The notes: generated by a model not told the origin, from the letters alone. Counted from the stretch's first letter, positions 9,029 to 17,451 are shown. The stretch is DNA of 43,128 bases from Mesorhizobium carmichaelinearum (GCF_900199455.1 NZ_FZQR01000035.1:1-43128); one strand, 5' to 3'. Translations and numbers: made by a program.

Positions 9029-9658
9029 ATGTCACACCGTTCAGCTTTCCGCAAAGTCCACAACGGGATCGCCAGCCGCGAGCAGATGTTTCAGCTGTTC
9101 AACAGGCACCGTGGCACCCCCGGCATCGATCCTTCATCCGGCACCCCCTACGAGGGTGAGTGGTTTGAGGTGGAAGCGTCAGCATACCATTTCATGCTCG
9201 GCCTCCTGCCGCCGCTGTTTCAGCGGACCGGCATGTTCGGCATGTCCGAATACAAGGCCGGCTACGTCACCAGCGTCTTCTTCGCGATAAGGATCCGCGG
9301 CCGCGAACGCTGGTTCCACGGTTTCTGTAACCTTTCCGACAAGCACAGCCCGGACGCCATGCGCGCCGCCATCATCGCCCACGAGACGGGCGCCACCGAC
9401 AGCATGACCCGAGAGGAAAAGCTCGAGGCGATCTGGAACACGACCCATCCCGACTTCAAGGGAATTGCCGGCGAAATCAATCCCGAAGCCTGGCCCGTCG
9501 AGCACCACGGCAAGCGTGCAGTGCTGGTCGATGGCGGCCGCGACGGCACAATCCTGAAACGGCTCGAGGACCTGTCGGACGATGAGATCGACAGCCGCAT
9601 GTCGGCGATACGCGCACACGCCAAGAGGAGAGGGGGCAACGATGCGGACCCCTCCTAA
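9029..9658 (+). CDS. DUF1419 family protein
   Basis: This 209-residue protein matches the DUF1419 family: REQMFQLFNRHRGTPG near the N-terminus, YEGEWFEVEASAYHFML, the block SVFFAIRIRGRERWFHGFCN, and MTREEKLEAIWNTTHPDFKG. The family is found mainly on rhizobial plasmids and islands and has no assigned activity. No membrane segment is seen. Its 3' end overlaps the next small ORF by 17 bp, which suggests translational coupling. Confidence 0.85.
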   Translation: MSHRSAFRKVHNGIASREQMFQLFNRHRGTPGIDPSSGTPYEGEWFEVEASAYHFMLGLLPPLFQRTGMFGMSEYKAGYVTSVFFAIRIRGRERWFHGFCNLSDKHSPDAMRAAIIAHETGATDSMTREEKLEAIWNTTHPDFKGIAGEINPEAWPVEHHGKRAVLVDGGRDGTILKRLEDLSDDEIDSRMSAIRAHAKRRGGNDADPS

Positions 9659-9977
9659 GCAGCCGCCACTGGCGAACGAGCGCATCTATGAAGCGCATTC
9701 GACCTCGGCCACGCCGGACCTGCGCCGTCGACAATTGCTTGGCGAGGTCCGGAATGCCCCGCCTCGCGGCCAATCTCCAGCGCTACCTCAGCTTTCCATC
9801 GAAGCCGCGGCCGAATGGCCTGCCGATGTTCCCACGCGCAAGCTGGCCGGTGCCGCTCGGCAAAGTCGCGCCCGCGGGAAGGCCGGGTTCGATGCATCGT
9901 TCAACCAGCCGCACGAAACAGAAGCCATTGCCAAACGAGACGCCAGCGTGCCATCCTCACGAGTATTAATCGGTTGA
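9642..9977 (+). CDS. Hypothetical small protein overlapping the DUF1419 gene
   Basis: A 111-residue frame starts at ATG 9642, behind AAGAGGAGAGGGGG, inside the last codons of the DUF1419 gene. It begins MRTPPKQPPLANERIYEAHS and contains TPDLRRRQLLGEVRNAPP. It is rich in Ala, Pro and Arg with no recognisable domain. The ribosome-binding site and the overlap favour a real gene, but another frame (9688-9969) is also open here, so the reading is uncertain. Confidence 0.4.
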   Translation: MRTPPKQPPLANERIYEAHSTSATPDLRRRQLLGEVRNAPPRGQSPALPQLSIEAAAEWPADVPTRKLAGAARQSRARGKAGFDASFNQPHETEAIAKRDASVPSSRVLIG

Positions 9978-10070
9978 AAACGATACTTGCCCTCCCGCGG
10001 GCTCTTTCGATAAAGCTCTACCCGAGAGACAGCGATCTATCGGCAAATCGTTTCTCACCAGGAAAGGCAT

Positions 10071-10760
10071 ATGAAGCAACAGATCCGACCATTCATCGTA
10101 GAGGTTAAACAAAAGCGCGGCGTTCAAAAACAGGGTCGTCCCATTTGGGGTGATGTTGACCTGTCCGCTATTGCGGCCGAGGTGGCCAGGGATGCAGAGG
10201 TAGTGTTTCTGCCAAATCCTCGGCCGGTTGACACCGTCGTCGGGTCTATCGATGCAGAAGATCAACCCAATCAGAAAGCGGAGCCTTACATGGCCGATCC
10301 TCAGGAAGCTCAATCACGCCAAGTTACTATGGAAGCATCTGCCACGCCGAACCCGCTCGACACGAAAAAGAAAACCTTACGGCCGAGAAAGGCAAAGGCT
10401 GCGCCCAATAAGCCTGCGCGAACGAATGGCGCCAAGCCTGTTTTGAAGGCAGCCGAGGTCCCAGCTATAGCAGTTCGGACCGGACGAAAGGTCCACTCCC
10501 AAATCGAACGCTCGCAGAAGCTTACGCAAATCGAGAAGTCGGTCGCCGGCGGCGACACCATGAGAAGTGCCGTCGGTCAGGCGGGTATATCCGAACAGAC
10601 CTATTATCTCTGGAAGAAGGCCGCAGCGCCTGCCCAGGATAGCGGCGATCTCAAGGATCTGCTCGCGCTCGAGGAAGAGAACGAGCGACTGAAAGGCATG
10701 CTTGCCGAACATCTGCGCAAGGAGAATGCCGAGCTGAAGAAGAGATTAGGCCTCGTCTAA
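10071..10760 (+). CDS. SyrB-like regulator
   Basis: A 229-residue protein with AGGAAAGG before the ATG. The N-terminal part reads IRPFIVEVKQKRG and SIWGD-like PIWGDVDL. The middle is Lys/Ala/Pro-rich and basic. Residues about 145-185 form a transposase-type helix-turn-helix (AVGQAGISEQTYYLWKK), and the C-terminus is a leucine-heptad coiled coil (LKDLLALEEENERLKGML, then NAELKKRLGLV). This matches SyrB of Sinorhizobium, a modulator of the symbiotic regulator SyrM, and the many SyrB-like proteins on rhizobial elements. The family call is firm; its target here is unknown. Confidence 0.8.
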   Translation: MKQQIRPFIVEVKQKRGVQKQGRPIWGDVDLSAIAAEVARDAEVVFLPNPRPVDTVVGSIDAEDQPNQKAEPYMADPQEAQSRQVTMEASATPNPLDTKKKTLRPRKAKAAPNKPARTNGAKPVLKAAEVPAIAVRTGRKVHSQIERSQKLTQIEKSVAGGDTMRSAVGQAGISEQTYYLWKKAAAPAQDSGDLKDLLALEEENERLKGMLAEHLRKENAELKKRLGLV

Positions 10761-10762
10761 GA

Positions 10763-11257
10763 TCATCTGAAACCTCCAACAACGGCTCGGCGCAACGGTC
10801 GAAGTGGCTGTGATGGCATATCGGCATCGCCGACCCGCCATGTCCACGCGCCATTCTCCGGCCGGTTCGCGATCATATCCTGCCGTGTATCCTCGAACAC
10901 TTCGTCCGCTCCAGCCGGGGGGACAAGGAGATCGATCGGCTGGCCGGGTTGCAGGTCGTAGCGCAATCCCTTCACGCTGTTCTCGCGAAGCCGGCCGAGC
11001 GCATCGACGAACCCTTTTCAGGGCCGTCTCGGAAGGAATCCAGTTCTCGGACACGACCATCAACGTGATCTCTCCGACAATTTGCGAGCCGGCCGGATTC
11101 GGATCTGCTCTCCACAGCAACAATTCTCTCTGGAAGCCTGCGGCTCTCGGCACAGGCATAGTGGACGCTGCCTGCGGGCATAGGCGTTCGCCAGTGCAGA
11201 CTGCAGGTCAGGCGCTCCCTCTTCAAAGACGTCCCTTCCAATCCTGAACCGTCGCAT
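10763..11257 (-). pseudogene. DUF1173 protein with internal deletion and frameshift
   Basis: The start at 11257 gives MRRFRIGRDVFEEGAPDL and PLCLCREP, the DUF1173 N-terminus. About 40 residues later the sequence jumps to family C-terminal sequence: LLWRADPNP and VSENWIPSETAL in one frame, then RLRENSVKGLRYDLQPGQP and GAWTWRVGDADMPS in another, with the shift near 11007. Most of the roughly 400-residue protein is missing. It lies opposite to its neighbours and is convergent with the SyrB-like gene. With the copy at 4013-4356, both DUF1173 genes here are dead. Confidence 0.8.
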
Positions 11258-11434
11258 CACCTGCGCGGCTTCGCCGCCATCTCCCTGTCTGCGCATTGAC
11301 CCCATGGCCTTGCGCGCTGCGTAAGCCGTTTGGTGATCGCGCCAGAGGCAGACCGGGGCCGGGGGAAGATCGGCCCGGCCGGTGCGGAGAGCGTGCCGGC
11401 GCGGTGGCCACTCCCTCTCGCCAAGGACATCTCC

Positions 11435-11656
11435 ATGAACATCGTCACAACCACATCGGCCGTCGCCCGGACGGCCGCTCCCGTCGGTACGCCGGCACCC
11501 GTCGCCTTCGGCAACGCCCAGGCGATCTATCAGGCGGCGACGCAGATTTTACCTTTTCTCGAGCAGGGCAAGCCTGTCACCACCGCTTTCCTGCGTACCG
11601 CCATGACCGAAGGTTTCGGCGGCACCGATGCGCAGCTTGAGGGGCCGCGACCATGA
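11435..11656 (+). pseudogene. N-terminal remnant of a strawberry-notch-type methylase/helicase gene
   Basis: A 73-residue frame after an AAGGAC site begins MNIVTTTSAVARTAAP and contains QILPFLEQGKPVTTAFLRTA followed by TEGFGGTDAQ. That pattern is the extreme N-terminus of the very large (around 1400-residue) SAM-methyltransferase/helicase proteins with a strawberry-notch domain that usually sit here on rhizobial islands. The frame then ends with GPRP at an ATGA overlap with the next gene, so nearly the whole gene was deleted. Confidence 0.6.
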
Positions 11657-11949
11657 CCGGCTCGGCTTCCGATCTGGCACACCGCCTTGGCGATCATGCC
11701 GAGGCGGTGTGCCGTGAGTATCTTTCCAACGGTCATCGCTCGGGCAATCACTGGATCGTCGGCGACGTGCGCAACACGCGCGGCCGCTCCATGCACGTCC
11801 GCCTGAAAGCCAATGCGAAAGGACCAGCAGGCAAATGGGTCGAATATGTTGCGCCGGGGATTATGTTGCGCGCCAGCGATGGGGCCTGGTTCTGGCGGCG
11901 GTCGACGGCCTTTGCGCAACATAATCTCAGTGCGCGGGAGGTCGGATGA
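11653..11949 (+). pseudogene. Toprim/primase-like protein, truncated N-terminal duplicate
   Basis: The first 60 or so residues (LAHRLGDHAEAVCREYLSNG, then WIVGDVRNTRGRSM) parallel the start of the full-length protein at 11946 (DAEAVCRHYLSNGRRQG, then MVGDVRNTPGRSM). At the point where relatives continue into the Toprim-associated domain, the frame changes to VEYVAPGIMLRASDG, inside a cluster of TATGTTGCGC boxes. It is a truncated paralogue lacking the Toprim domain. It overlaps both neighbours by ATGA-type junctions. Confidence 0.65.
11845..11926. repeat. Three TATGTTGCGC boxes (two direct, one inverted)
   Basis: TATGTTGCGC occurs at 11845-11854 and 11862-11871, and its complement at 11914-11923. 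The second and third copies extend to a perfect 13-bp inverted repeat, GATTATGTTGCGC, at 11859-11871 and 11914-11926. The cluster lies exactly where the first Toprim gene copy loses its homology. It looks like a recombinase site or mobile-element end; it recalls ends of tyrosine-recombinase elements of rhizobia, but I cannot confirm this. Confidence 0.5.
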
Positions 11950-13004
11950 TGCCCCGCGATGCTTCCGAGCTGGCGCGCCGTCTCGCCCGCGATGCCGAGG
12001 CAGTCTGCCGCCACTACCTCTCCAACGGCCGGCGTCAGGGTCGCTATTGGATGGTGGGCGATGTTCGCAACACGCCGGGCCGGTCGATGTTCGTCCGGCT
12101 CAGCGGCCCGGAAGCCGGTCCCGGCGCTGCCGGGCACTGGACCGATGCCGCCTCCGCTCAGCACGGCGATCTTCTCGACGTGATCCGCGAGAGCTGCGAC
12201 CTCACGCACTTTCGCGATGTCGCGGACGAGGCGCGCCGCTTCCTCGCCATGCCGCGGTCCCGACTGCAGTCTCAGACCCTTGGAGCGCAGCGCCAACCTG
12301 CCGCGGCACGCGGTTCGCCCGACGCCGCGCGTCGCCTGTTCGCCATGTCTCAGCCGATCGCCGGCACGCTGGCCGAGCGTTACATTGCCGGCCGCGGCAT
12401 TCTGCTTTCCACGCGCGAGCGCGCCCTGCGCTTCCATCCCGCCTGCTATTACCGGAATCTCGTGACTGGCGAGACGCAGACGCTTCCCGCCCTGATCGCG
12501 GCGGTCAGCGGCCTCGATGGTCGCATCACCGGCCTGCAACGGACCTGGCTTGATCCTGCGGGCAATGGCAAGGCGCATCTCGTCGATCCCCGTCGCTCGC
12601 TGGGCCACCTTCTGGGTAACGGCATCTGGCTTGGCCTCCAGCCCGGTACGCCTGTTCCGGTCATGGCTGCCGGCGAGGGTTTTGAGACGATGGCCTCGCT
12701 CCGGACGGTGATGCCGGCCCTGCCGGTGGCAGCCGCCACCTCGGCCAATCACCTCGCCGGCCTGATCTTCCCGCCCGGCTGTACCCGCCTCTACATCGCG
12801 GGCGATGCGGACGCCGCCGGCCGGCATGGCATCGAGCGTCTCAGCCGGCGAGCAGGCGAGGCCGGGATCCTCGCCCTGGTGCTGCAGCCGCGGCTCGGCG
12901 ACTTCAACGACGATCTCCGGCAGCTCGGCCCGGCCCGCCTCGTGGCTTGGCTGCGGGGCCAGCTCATCCCGGATGATGCCCGTCTCTTTCTGCCGTCCGG
13001 ATGA
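11946..13004 (+). CDS. Toprim domain (DUF7146-type) primase-like protein
   Basis: This 352-residue protein has an N-terminal domain (SELARRLARDAEAVCRHYLS, then HGDLLDVIRESCDLTHFRDV) and a C-terminal Toprim domain. The latter carries the acidic motifs AAGEGFETMASLRTVMP (about 240) and LYIAGDADAAGRHGIERLSR (about 280), where Glu and the DxD would bind metal. It is typical of primase-like proteins of conjugative elements, where it may act in priming transferred or replicating DNA; that role is inferred. The start overlaps the previous stop (ATGATG); 11949 is an equally good ATG. Confidence 0.85.
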   Translation: MMPRDASELARRLARDAEAVCRHYLSNGRRQGRYWMVGDVRNTPGRSMFVRLSGPEAGPGAAGHWTDAASAQHGDLLDVIRESCDLTHFRDVADEARRFLAMPRSRLQSQTLGAQRQPAAARGSPDAARRLFAMSQPIAGTLAERYIAGRGILLSTRERALRFHPACYYRNLVTGETQTLPALIAAVSGLDGRITGLQRTWLDPAGNGKAHLVDPRRSLGHLLGNGIWLGLQPGTPVPVMAAGEGFETMASLRTVMPALPVAAATSANHLAGLIFPPGCTRLYIAGDADAAGRHGIERLSRRAGEAGILALVLQPRLGDFNDDLRQLGPARLVAWLRGQLIPDDARLFLPSG

Positions 13005-13261
13005 GCGGCCCAAACCGGCAAGTTGTCCGGCAGGCGGGCAGGGGCGGCGTCACCGGAAGGTTGCAGGCGTGGCGGCGGTCCGCCGGAGGGGCCGCGCCCG
13101 CGGCCTGCCTGAGAGGCGACCCCTGCCACCCCCCGGTCACGGCCGCAACGGCTGCGCCGTCCTCCGCTTGCGCTTCGGCCTTCGGTGCGGCCGCGCCCGG
13201 GCGCGGCGGGGATGCGCTGTCAGGCCGCGATCGGCGCGGCCACGACCGACGGAGACACGCC

Positions 13262-14203
13262 ATGACCTACGAGCTTCCTTTCGACGACGCCTACGAGCCC
13301 TATCACGCCTCATCGCCGACCGACCGCGTCATCCTCGAACTGCAGATGTACGGCCATCGTCCGCATCAGGACGAGCCGGACCCGCGCCCGCTGCCCGACG
13401 ACGAGGTGATCCGGGCCGGTCTCGCCGGGATCGTCGAAACCTTTGCCGGCATGCTCGGCGACACCAGGCTCGAACCCGATCTCGACGACCTGCTCTGGTC
13501 TTTTACCAACGTCTTCCATCGCGCCGCCGAACGCGTCGCCCGCAGCCTCGACCGCAACGAGGAGGCGCAGCGTTCGAGCCAGAGCGAACAGGACGGCTCG
13601 GAGGTGAAGTCCGTCGAGCTGGAACGGCTCACGGGCGAAGGCATCACCTACATCGAGCGTCGCAACGTGCTGGAAATCATGCGCGACGAAGCCGCCGACC
13701 TCTACGAGGCGCAGACCGGATCGGCATGGCGGCCGCGCACCGGATCCAAGGTGTCCCATCAGGCGATGACAGCGGCGGTGATCGACTCCAGAGACTTCCT
13801 TGCCGCCCGCCGCCGCGCAGACACCGAGGTGCTGGTGCCGGCCGGCACCAAGATCGCTTTCGCCGGCGGCCTCGACTTTAACGATCACGATAGGATCTGG
13901 GACGCGCTCGACAAGGCCCGTGAGAAGCATCCAGACATGGTCCTGCTCCACGGTGGCAGCCCGCGCGGGGCCGAGCGCATCGCCGCCTGCTGGGCCGAGA
14001 ACCGCAAGGTCACGCAGATCGCCTTCAAGCCGGACTGGAACCGTCACGCCAAGGCCGCTCCGTTCCGCCGCAACGACCAGCTGCTCTCGGTGATGCCCTA
14101 CGGCATGATCGTCTTCCCCGGATCCGGCATCACACAGAACCTCGCCGACAAGGCCCGCCGCCTGGGCATCCCCGTCTGGCGGTTCACAGAGGACGGCGCG
14201 TGA
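13262..14203 (+). CDS. DUF2493 / YspA-type SLOG protein
   Basis: A 313-residue protein with CGGAGA before ATG 13262. Residues 1-180 are helical and charged. From about 195 a Rossmann-like SLOG (DUF2493) domain follows: TKIAFAGGLDFNDHDRIWDAL, then MVLLHGGSPRGAERIAACWA and MIVFPGSGITQNLADKAR. The family is predicted to bind nucleotide-derived ligands; no reaction is established. The 257 bp before it are GC-rich hairpins without a gene. A second SLOG-type protein lies at 16918. Confidence 0.85.
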   Translation: MTYELPFDDAYEPYHASSPTDRVILELQMYGHRPHQDEPDPRPLPDDEVIRAGLAGIVETFAGMLGDTRLEPDLDDLLWSFTNVFHRAAERVARSLDRNEEAQRSSQSEQDGSEVKSVELERLTGEGITYIERRNVLEIMRDEAADLYEAQTGSAWRPRTGSKVSHQAMTAAVIDSRDFLAARRRADTEVLVPAGTKIAFAGGLDFNDHDRIWDALDKAREKHPDMVLLHGGSPRGAERIAACWAENRKVTQIAFKPDWNRHAKAAPFRRNDQLLSVMPYGMIVFPGSGITQNLADKARRLGIPVWRFTEDGA

Positions 14204-14252
14204 GCGCCGCCTTCCTTGCGTCCGCGCTCGGGACTCGCTTCCATCCCCACGT

Positions 14253-14286
14253 CGACGAATCCGACCGCTCTCGGTCGGATTCGTCG
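14253..14286 (+). terminator. Perfect 15-bp hairpin after the DUF2493 gene
   Basis: CGACGAATCCGACCG pairs perfectly with CGGTCGGATTCGTCG around a CTCT loop, 50 bp after the stop at 14203. There is no T-run. It probably ends or stabilises the DUF2493 transcript. Confidence 0.55.
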
Positions 14287-14407
14287 CGTGCACCTGTCCG
14301 AACCAGTCGCACAGCGCTGCTCAAAGCGACCAATGGCATGGGGCACGGGACGCACTCGCTTGGCAGCGGTGTATCGCAGCGCGCGTTGTCGTCACCTACA
14401 GCGCGCC

Positions 14408-14638
14408 ATGACCATCAAAGCCCCGAGGAAGAAGACATCCGTCTCGATGCAGTTCCGCGACGACGATCTCACCACCATCGACCGCGGCGCGGAACTGCTC
14501 GGCCTGTCGCGCACCGAGTTCATGCGCCGCGCCGCGCCGCATGAAGCCCAGACTGCGATCCCTGAACGGAACCGCTTCAGTACATTATTGGGACACAGAA
14601 ATGCGGTAGGACCTAGCGGCGAAGGTTTTCAACGTTGA
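14408..14638 (+). pseudogene. tacA-type DUF1778 antitoxin, 5' part
   Basis: The frame starts MTIKAPRKKTSVSMQF and continues DRGAELLGLSRTEFMRRAA, the ribbon-helix-helix DNA-binding part of DUF1778 (TacA) antitoxins. After PHEAQTAI, near 14570, homology ends and the frame runs into inserted DNA, stopping at 14638. The missing C-terminal part, which neutralises the GNAT toxin, lies at about 16296-16419, beyond a 1.7-kb insert. The operon was therefore tacA-tacT before it was interrupted. Confidence 0.75.
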
Positions 14639-15974
14639 GCTCGCGCCACAGCCAGCCGAAGTCGTAGGTTGCCATCGGGTCTTGCGGATTTTGGGAGCTT
14701 GCGGACCGGTATTCGAGATATTTGAGCCATTCGACGACCTTTTCCCGGCCTTTCTTCGTCCGTATGGCTGCCCGTGGCGCGATGTCTCCGAGCATGCCGA
14801 CCGGCTCGTCGAGGACTTCGCGATATTGTTTGTCGAGCATAGCGTGGACGAGCGGCGTGGCGACCTCGAGTGGAATCTCGTCGGACGATGTCTCTCGCCC
14901 CTTTCGGGAGGCCTTCATCTGCTCGATGGTCTGGATTGTCGTCAGCGGCGCGCGCACCATCTGGCCGAGCACGTTCTCCAGAAGGGTGGTTCCTTTGGCG
15001 GCGCGCGCGGCGGAATTGGCCGAAAGGACCAGCAAGCGGCCCTTCAGCTCGAGATTGCCGAGCACCGGCGTGCCGTCTTCCATCGTGACACCTGCCGCAA
15101 TGGCATTCGGCGCACGGGCTTTCATTCGGTGGCTTTGTGGCCGCTGGCCCAGCCAGTTCCAGAATTGCGCATTCTCCTGGCGCAGATTCGGAACCCCTTC
15201 GAGCCGAGCGGCGATGTCTTCCTGCGTTGTTCCGGTTGCAAGCGGAAAGCGCACCTCGTGAAAGACGATTTCATCGCCGTCACTGTTGTGGACGAACGGC
15301 TGCGTTTCTCCGAAGGCCTTGGGAAGGTTATCGAACAGGAAGGCGTGGGTGAACAGGGGAGCGGCCACGCGCAGCATGTTGTCGTCGAGTGATGGTTTGG
15401 CTTTGGAACGGTGCCGCTTGCCGGGCAGTACCTTCAGCCCCTCCAGCAACGCATCCGAAGCTTCCAGCGAGAAAGGCAGCAGGCCGCCGGCAATAATGTG
15501 GTTGCCTCCGATCGTCACGATCCGCGCGGCGATCCGCTCCCATCGTTTCAGGGTCTGGGTGGCCGTCCCTTCGCTGATCAGGATGGGTTCGCCGCCGCGG
15601 ATCAGATCGCGTGCGAGAAAGGATTTTCCGGGAACGATCTCGCTGACCTCGTAAAGGCTCATGACGGAAACGCTGAGCGCCTTCATGTAGGCCTTGGCTT
15701 GGGCGCTCTCCTTCCAGCCACGGCGTTTGAGATAGGCATCGACAAAGGTTTGCCCGTCGGGTTCGAAGACCTGCGTGAGGAAGTCCTCGAAGACGCATCC
15801 CCACAAAGTCATGCTCCAGTGATCGCCAAGTGCTTCGCCGATCTCCTCACGGTCGAGATCGAATTCATCCATGACGGGCCAGAAATGGTCGCCCATCACC
15901 TCCTCGAAATGAAACGTCCAGTCATCGCGGCTCAGGAACTTGACGAGGCCTGACAGGTCACGGCTGGCTTTCAT
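14613..15974 (-). CDS. Hypothetical 453-residue protein paired with a serine recombinase
   Basis: The start at 15974 (MKASRDLSGLVKFLSRDDW) is chosen for the AAGGAGA just upstream; a longer frame to 16112 would only shadow the recombinase. The N-terminal region is acidic and aromatic (HFWPVMDEFDLDREEIGEAL). The middle contains FLKRRGWKESAQ-like YLKRRGWKESAQAKAYMKAL. The C-terminal 70 residues (DEPVGMLGDIAPRAAIRTKK, then YDFGWLWRELNVENL) resemble the end of SEC-C/MbcA-associated proteins. I remember relatives beside serine recombinase genes in alphaproteobacterial mobile DNA, with no known function. It overlaps the recombinase stop by 17 bp, so the two were co-transcribed. Confidence 0.7.
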   Translation of the reverse strand: MKASRDLSGLVKFLSRDDWTFHFEEVMGDHFWPVMDEFDLDREEIGEALGDHWSMTLWGCVFEDFLTQVFEPDGQTFVDAYLKRRGWKESAQAKAYMKALSVSVMSLYEVSEIVPGKSFLARDLIRGGEPILISEGTATQTLKRWERIAARIVTIGGNHIIAGGLLPFSLEASDALLEGLKVLPGKRHRSKAKPSLDDNMLRVAAPLFTHAFLFDNLPKAFGETQPFVHNSDGDEIVFHEVRFPLATGTTQEDIAARLEGVPNLRQENAQFWNWLGQRPQSHRMKARAPNAIAAGVTMEDGTPVLGNLELKGRLLVLSANSAARAAKGTTLLENVLGQMVRAPLTTIQTIEQMKASRKGRETSSDEIPLEVATPLVHAMLDKQYREVLDEPVGMLGDIAPRAAIRTKKGREKVVEWLKYLEYRSASSQNPQDPMATYDFGWLWRELNVENLRR

Positions 15975-16290
15975 GGGTTCTCCTTGTCTGGCGGTAGGCG
16001 GCGACGATGCGCGAGACGGTCGGCTCGCTGATATTGTAGAGCCTGGCCATTTCGGCACCGGACTTGCGGCCCGACAAGACTCTTTCGGCAATTTCCAGTC
16101 GTTTCTTTGCATCGAGCTTCCTGCGGCCGCCGCCGAGTCGGCCCTCGGACCTGGCTTGCGCGAGCCCGGCGGAGGTGCATTCGCGGATCATGGCGCGCTC
16201 GAATTCAGCGAAGGAACCGACCATCTGTATCATCATTCGCCCCGCTGGCGTTGGCGTGTCGATCGCCTGTGTCAGCGAACGGAACCCGGC
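15958..16290 (-). pseudogene. Serine recombinase (resolvase/invertase), C-terminal part
   Basis: From about 16290 the frame reads AGFRSLTQAIDTPTPAGR, then MVGSFAEFERAMIRECTSAG, the long E-helix region of small serine recombinases. A C-terminal helix-turn-helix follows (GAEMARLYNISEPTVSRIVA). The N-terminal catalytic half with the active serine is absent, cut where the sequence becomes tacA. Only an ATG at 16236 could start a 92-residue product, a DNA-binding fragment. The gene is inactive as a recombinase. Confidence 0.75.
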
Positions 16291-16295
16291 GCCTG

Positions 16296-16419
16296 GCCTC
16301 GATCGAAACCGTCATCCGCACTCCCATGCCGCCTTCATGCAGGCAATCCCGGCACCGGCCGCGGCTCCGTCGCCCAAGGCGCCGAGCGGCTGCGCATGTC
16401 AGCGCCGTGGGAACGATAG
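16296..16419 (+). pseudogene. tacA-type antitoxin, 3' part
   Basis: ETVIR at about 16300, FMQAIPAPAAAPSPKA, and ERLRMSAPWER followed by TAG at 16417-16419 form the C-terminal end of a DUF1778 antitoxin, but they lie in three frames. Together with 14408-14570 they make one antitoxin gene split by the recombinase insert. The tacT start follows immediately. Confidence 0.6.
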
Positions 16420-16720
16420 GTGGCGCTTTCCGGTATCGGACTGCTGGACGATTCGCACCGGCTCGGCGCATTCGACTGCGGCAAACCGGCGCTCGATGCC
16501 TGGCTGAACGGTTTTGCGCTGCCAATCAGGCCCGCGGCTTCACACGTGCTCTGGTCGTTCACGACGATGGAGGCGTGGTCGGCTACTATGGACTCGCGCC
16601 GCGTGTGATCCAGCCGAACAGCGCGCCACGCGATCCGCACCGGGTGACCATCAGATCCGATAGCCTGCCTCCTGATTGGACAACTCGTCGGCGATCGCCG
16701 CCATCTCGGTAGCGGGTTGC
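16420..16720 (+). pseudogene. tacT-type GNAT acetyltransferase toxin, frameshifted
   Basis: The GTG at 16420 directly after the antitoxin stop begins VALSGIGLLDDSHRLGAFDC and GKPALDAWLN, the TacT N-terminus. Near 16525 the conserved continuation changes frame (ANQARGFTRALVVHDDGG, then VVGYYGLAPRVIQPNSAP) and changes again near 16635 (SDPIACLLIGQL). TacT toxins acetylate aminoacyl-tRNA. Here the acetyl-CoA-binding half is lost, so neither toxin nor antitoxin is expected to work. Confidence 0.7.
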
Positions 16721-16917
16721 CTCGACAGTTCGTCTCTCGGCGGCCCATCCGATCCGGGCGCGCCGGCCTGCGGCCGGCCGGGCTCTAGTCGCGGCGTCCG
16801 CCGCTCCCCGCGCCGGCTTCGCCGTCTCGGCCTTCGGGTGACGATCCCTCGCGCAGGGCCAGAGGGAGAGGGCGGCCGGCGCGGGGGCGGGGGCCGCTGG
16901 AGAGAAGGGAAGTCACG

Positions 16918-17451
16918 ATGTCGATGATATTCATAGGTGGATCAAGCGAGATATTCGAGCTGCCGGAACCTGCCATCACTCGCATCGGCGCGATCGTCGC
17001 TGCCGAGCACGGCGTGCTGATTGGCGACGCGTCGGGAGCCGATGCCGAGGCGCAGGGCCTGCTCGCGGGCTACAGGTACGAGCATGTCGGCGTCTTCCAT
17101 GCCGGCAAGGAACCCCAAAACAATCTGGGCGACTGGGCCGCCTACCAGGTTCCTTCTCCTGACGATGCCACAGGATACTGGGTCCACGCCGGCAAAGACC
17201 GGGAGATGGCGCGGCGCGCCGACTTTGGGATGATGGTCTGGGACGGCGCATCGCCCGGCACGGTCGTCAACGTGCTTCGGCTCGCCATGGCAAACAAGCC
17301 GTGTGTCATTTACGATCTGGCCAGGGGCAGCCTGGCGACCGCGTACAATGTGCAAGACTGGTGCGCCATGCTCCGCCATGCTGGTCCGGACGTCCGCCGG
17401 CAGGTGGAAGCCCGCATGACGCCAGAGGAGCGTCTGGCGTTGCCAGGATGA
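16918..17451 (+). CDS. SLOG-like nucleotide-binding family protein
   Basis: A 177-residue protein behind GAGAGAAGGGAAG and a GC-rich leader. It opens with a Rossmann-type strand-loop (MSMIFIGGSSEIFELPEPAI), then VLIGDASGADAEAQGLLAGY, DREMARRADFGMMVWDG and NVLRLAMANKPCVIYDL. The pattern GGS, GDASGAD, W.G.S.GT fits the SLOG/DprA-like group predicted to sense nucleotide ligands. No partner effector is adjacent. The leader shares a 19-nt block with that of the DUF932 gene. Confidence 0.7.
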   Translation: MSMIFIGGSSEIFELPEPAITRIGAIVAAEHGVLIGDASGADAEAQGLLAGYRYEHVGVFHAGKEPQNNLGDWAAYQVPSPDDATGYWVHAGKDREMARRADFGMMVWDGASPGTVVNVLRLAMANKPCVIYDLARGSLATAYNVQDWCAMLRHAGPDVRRQVEARMTPEERLALPG

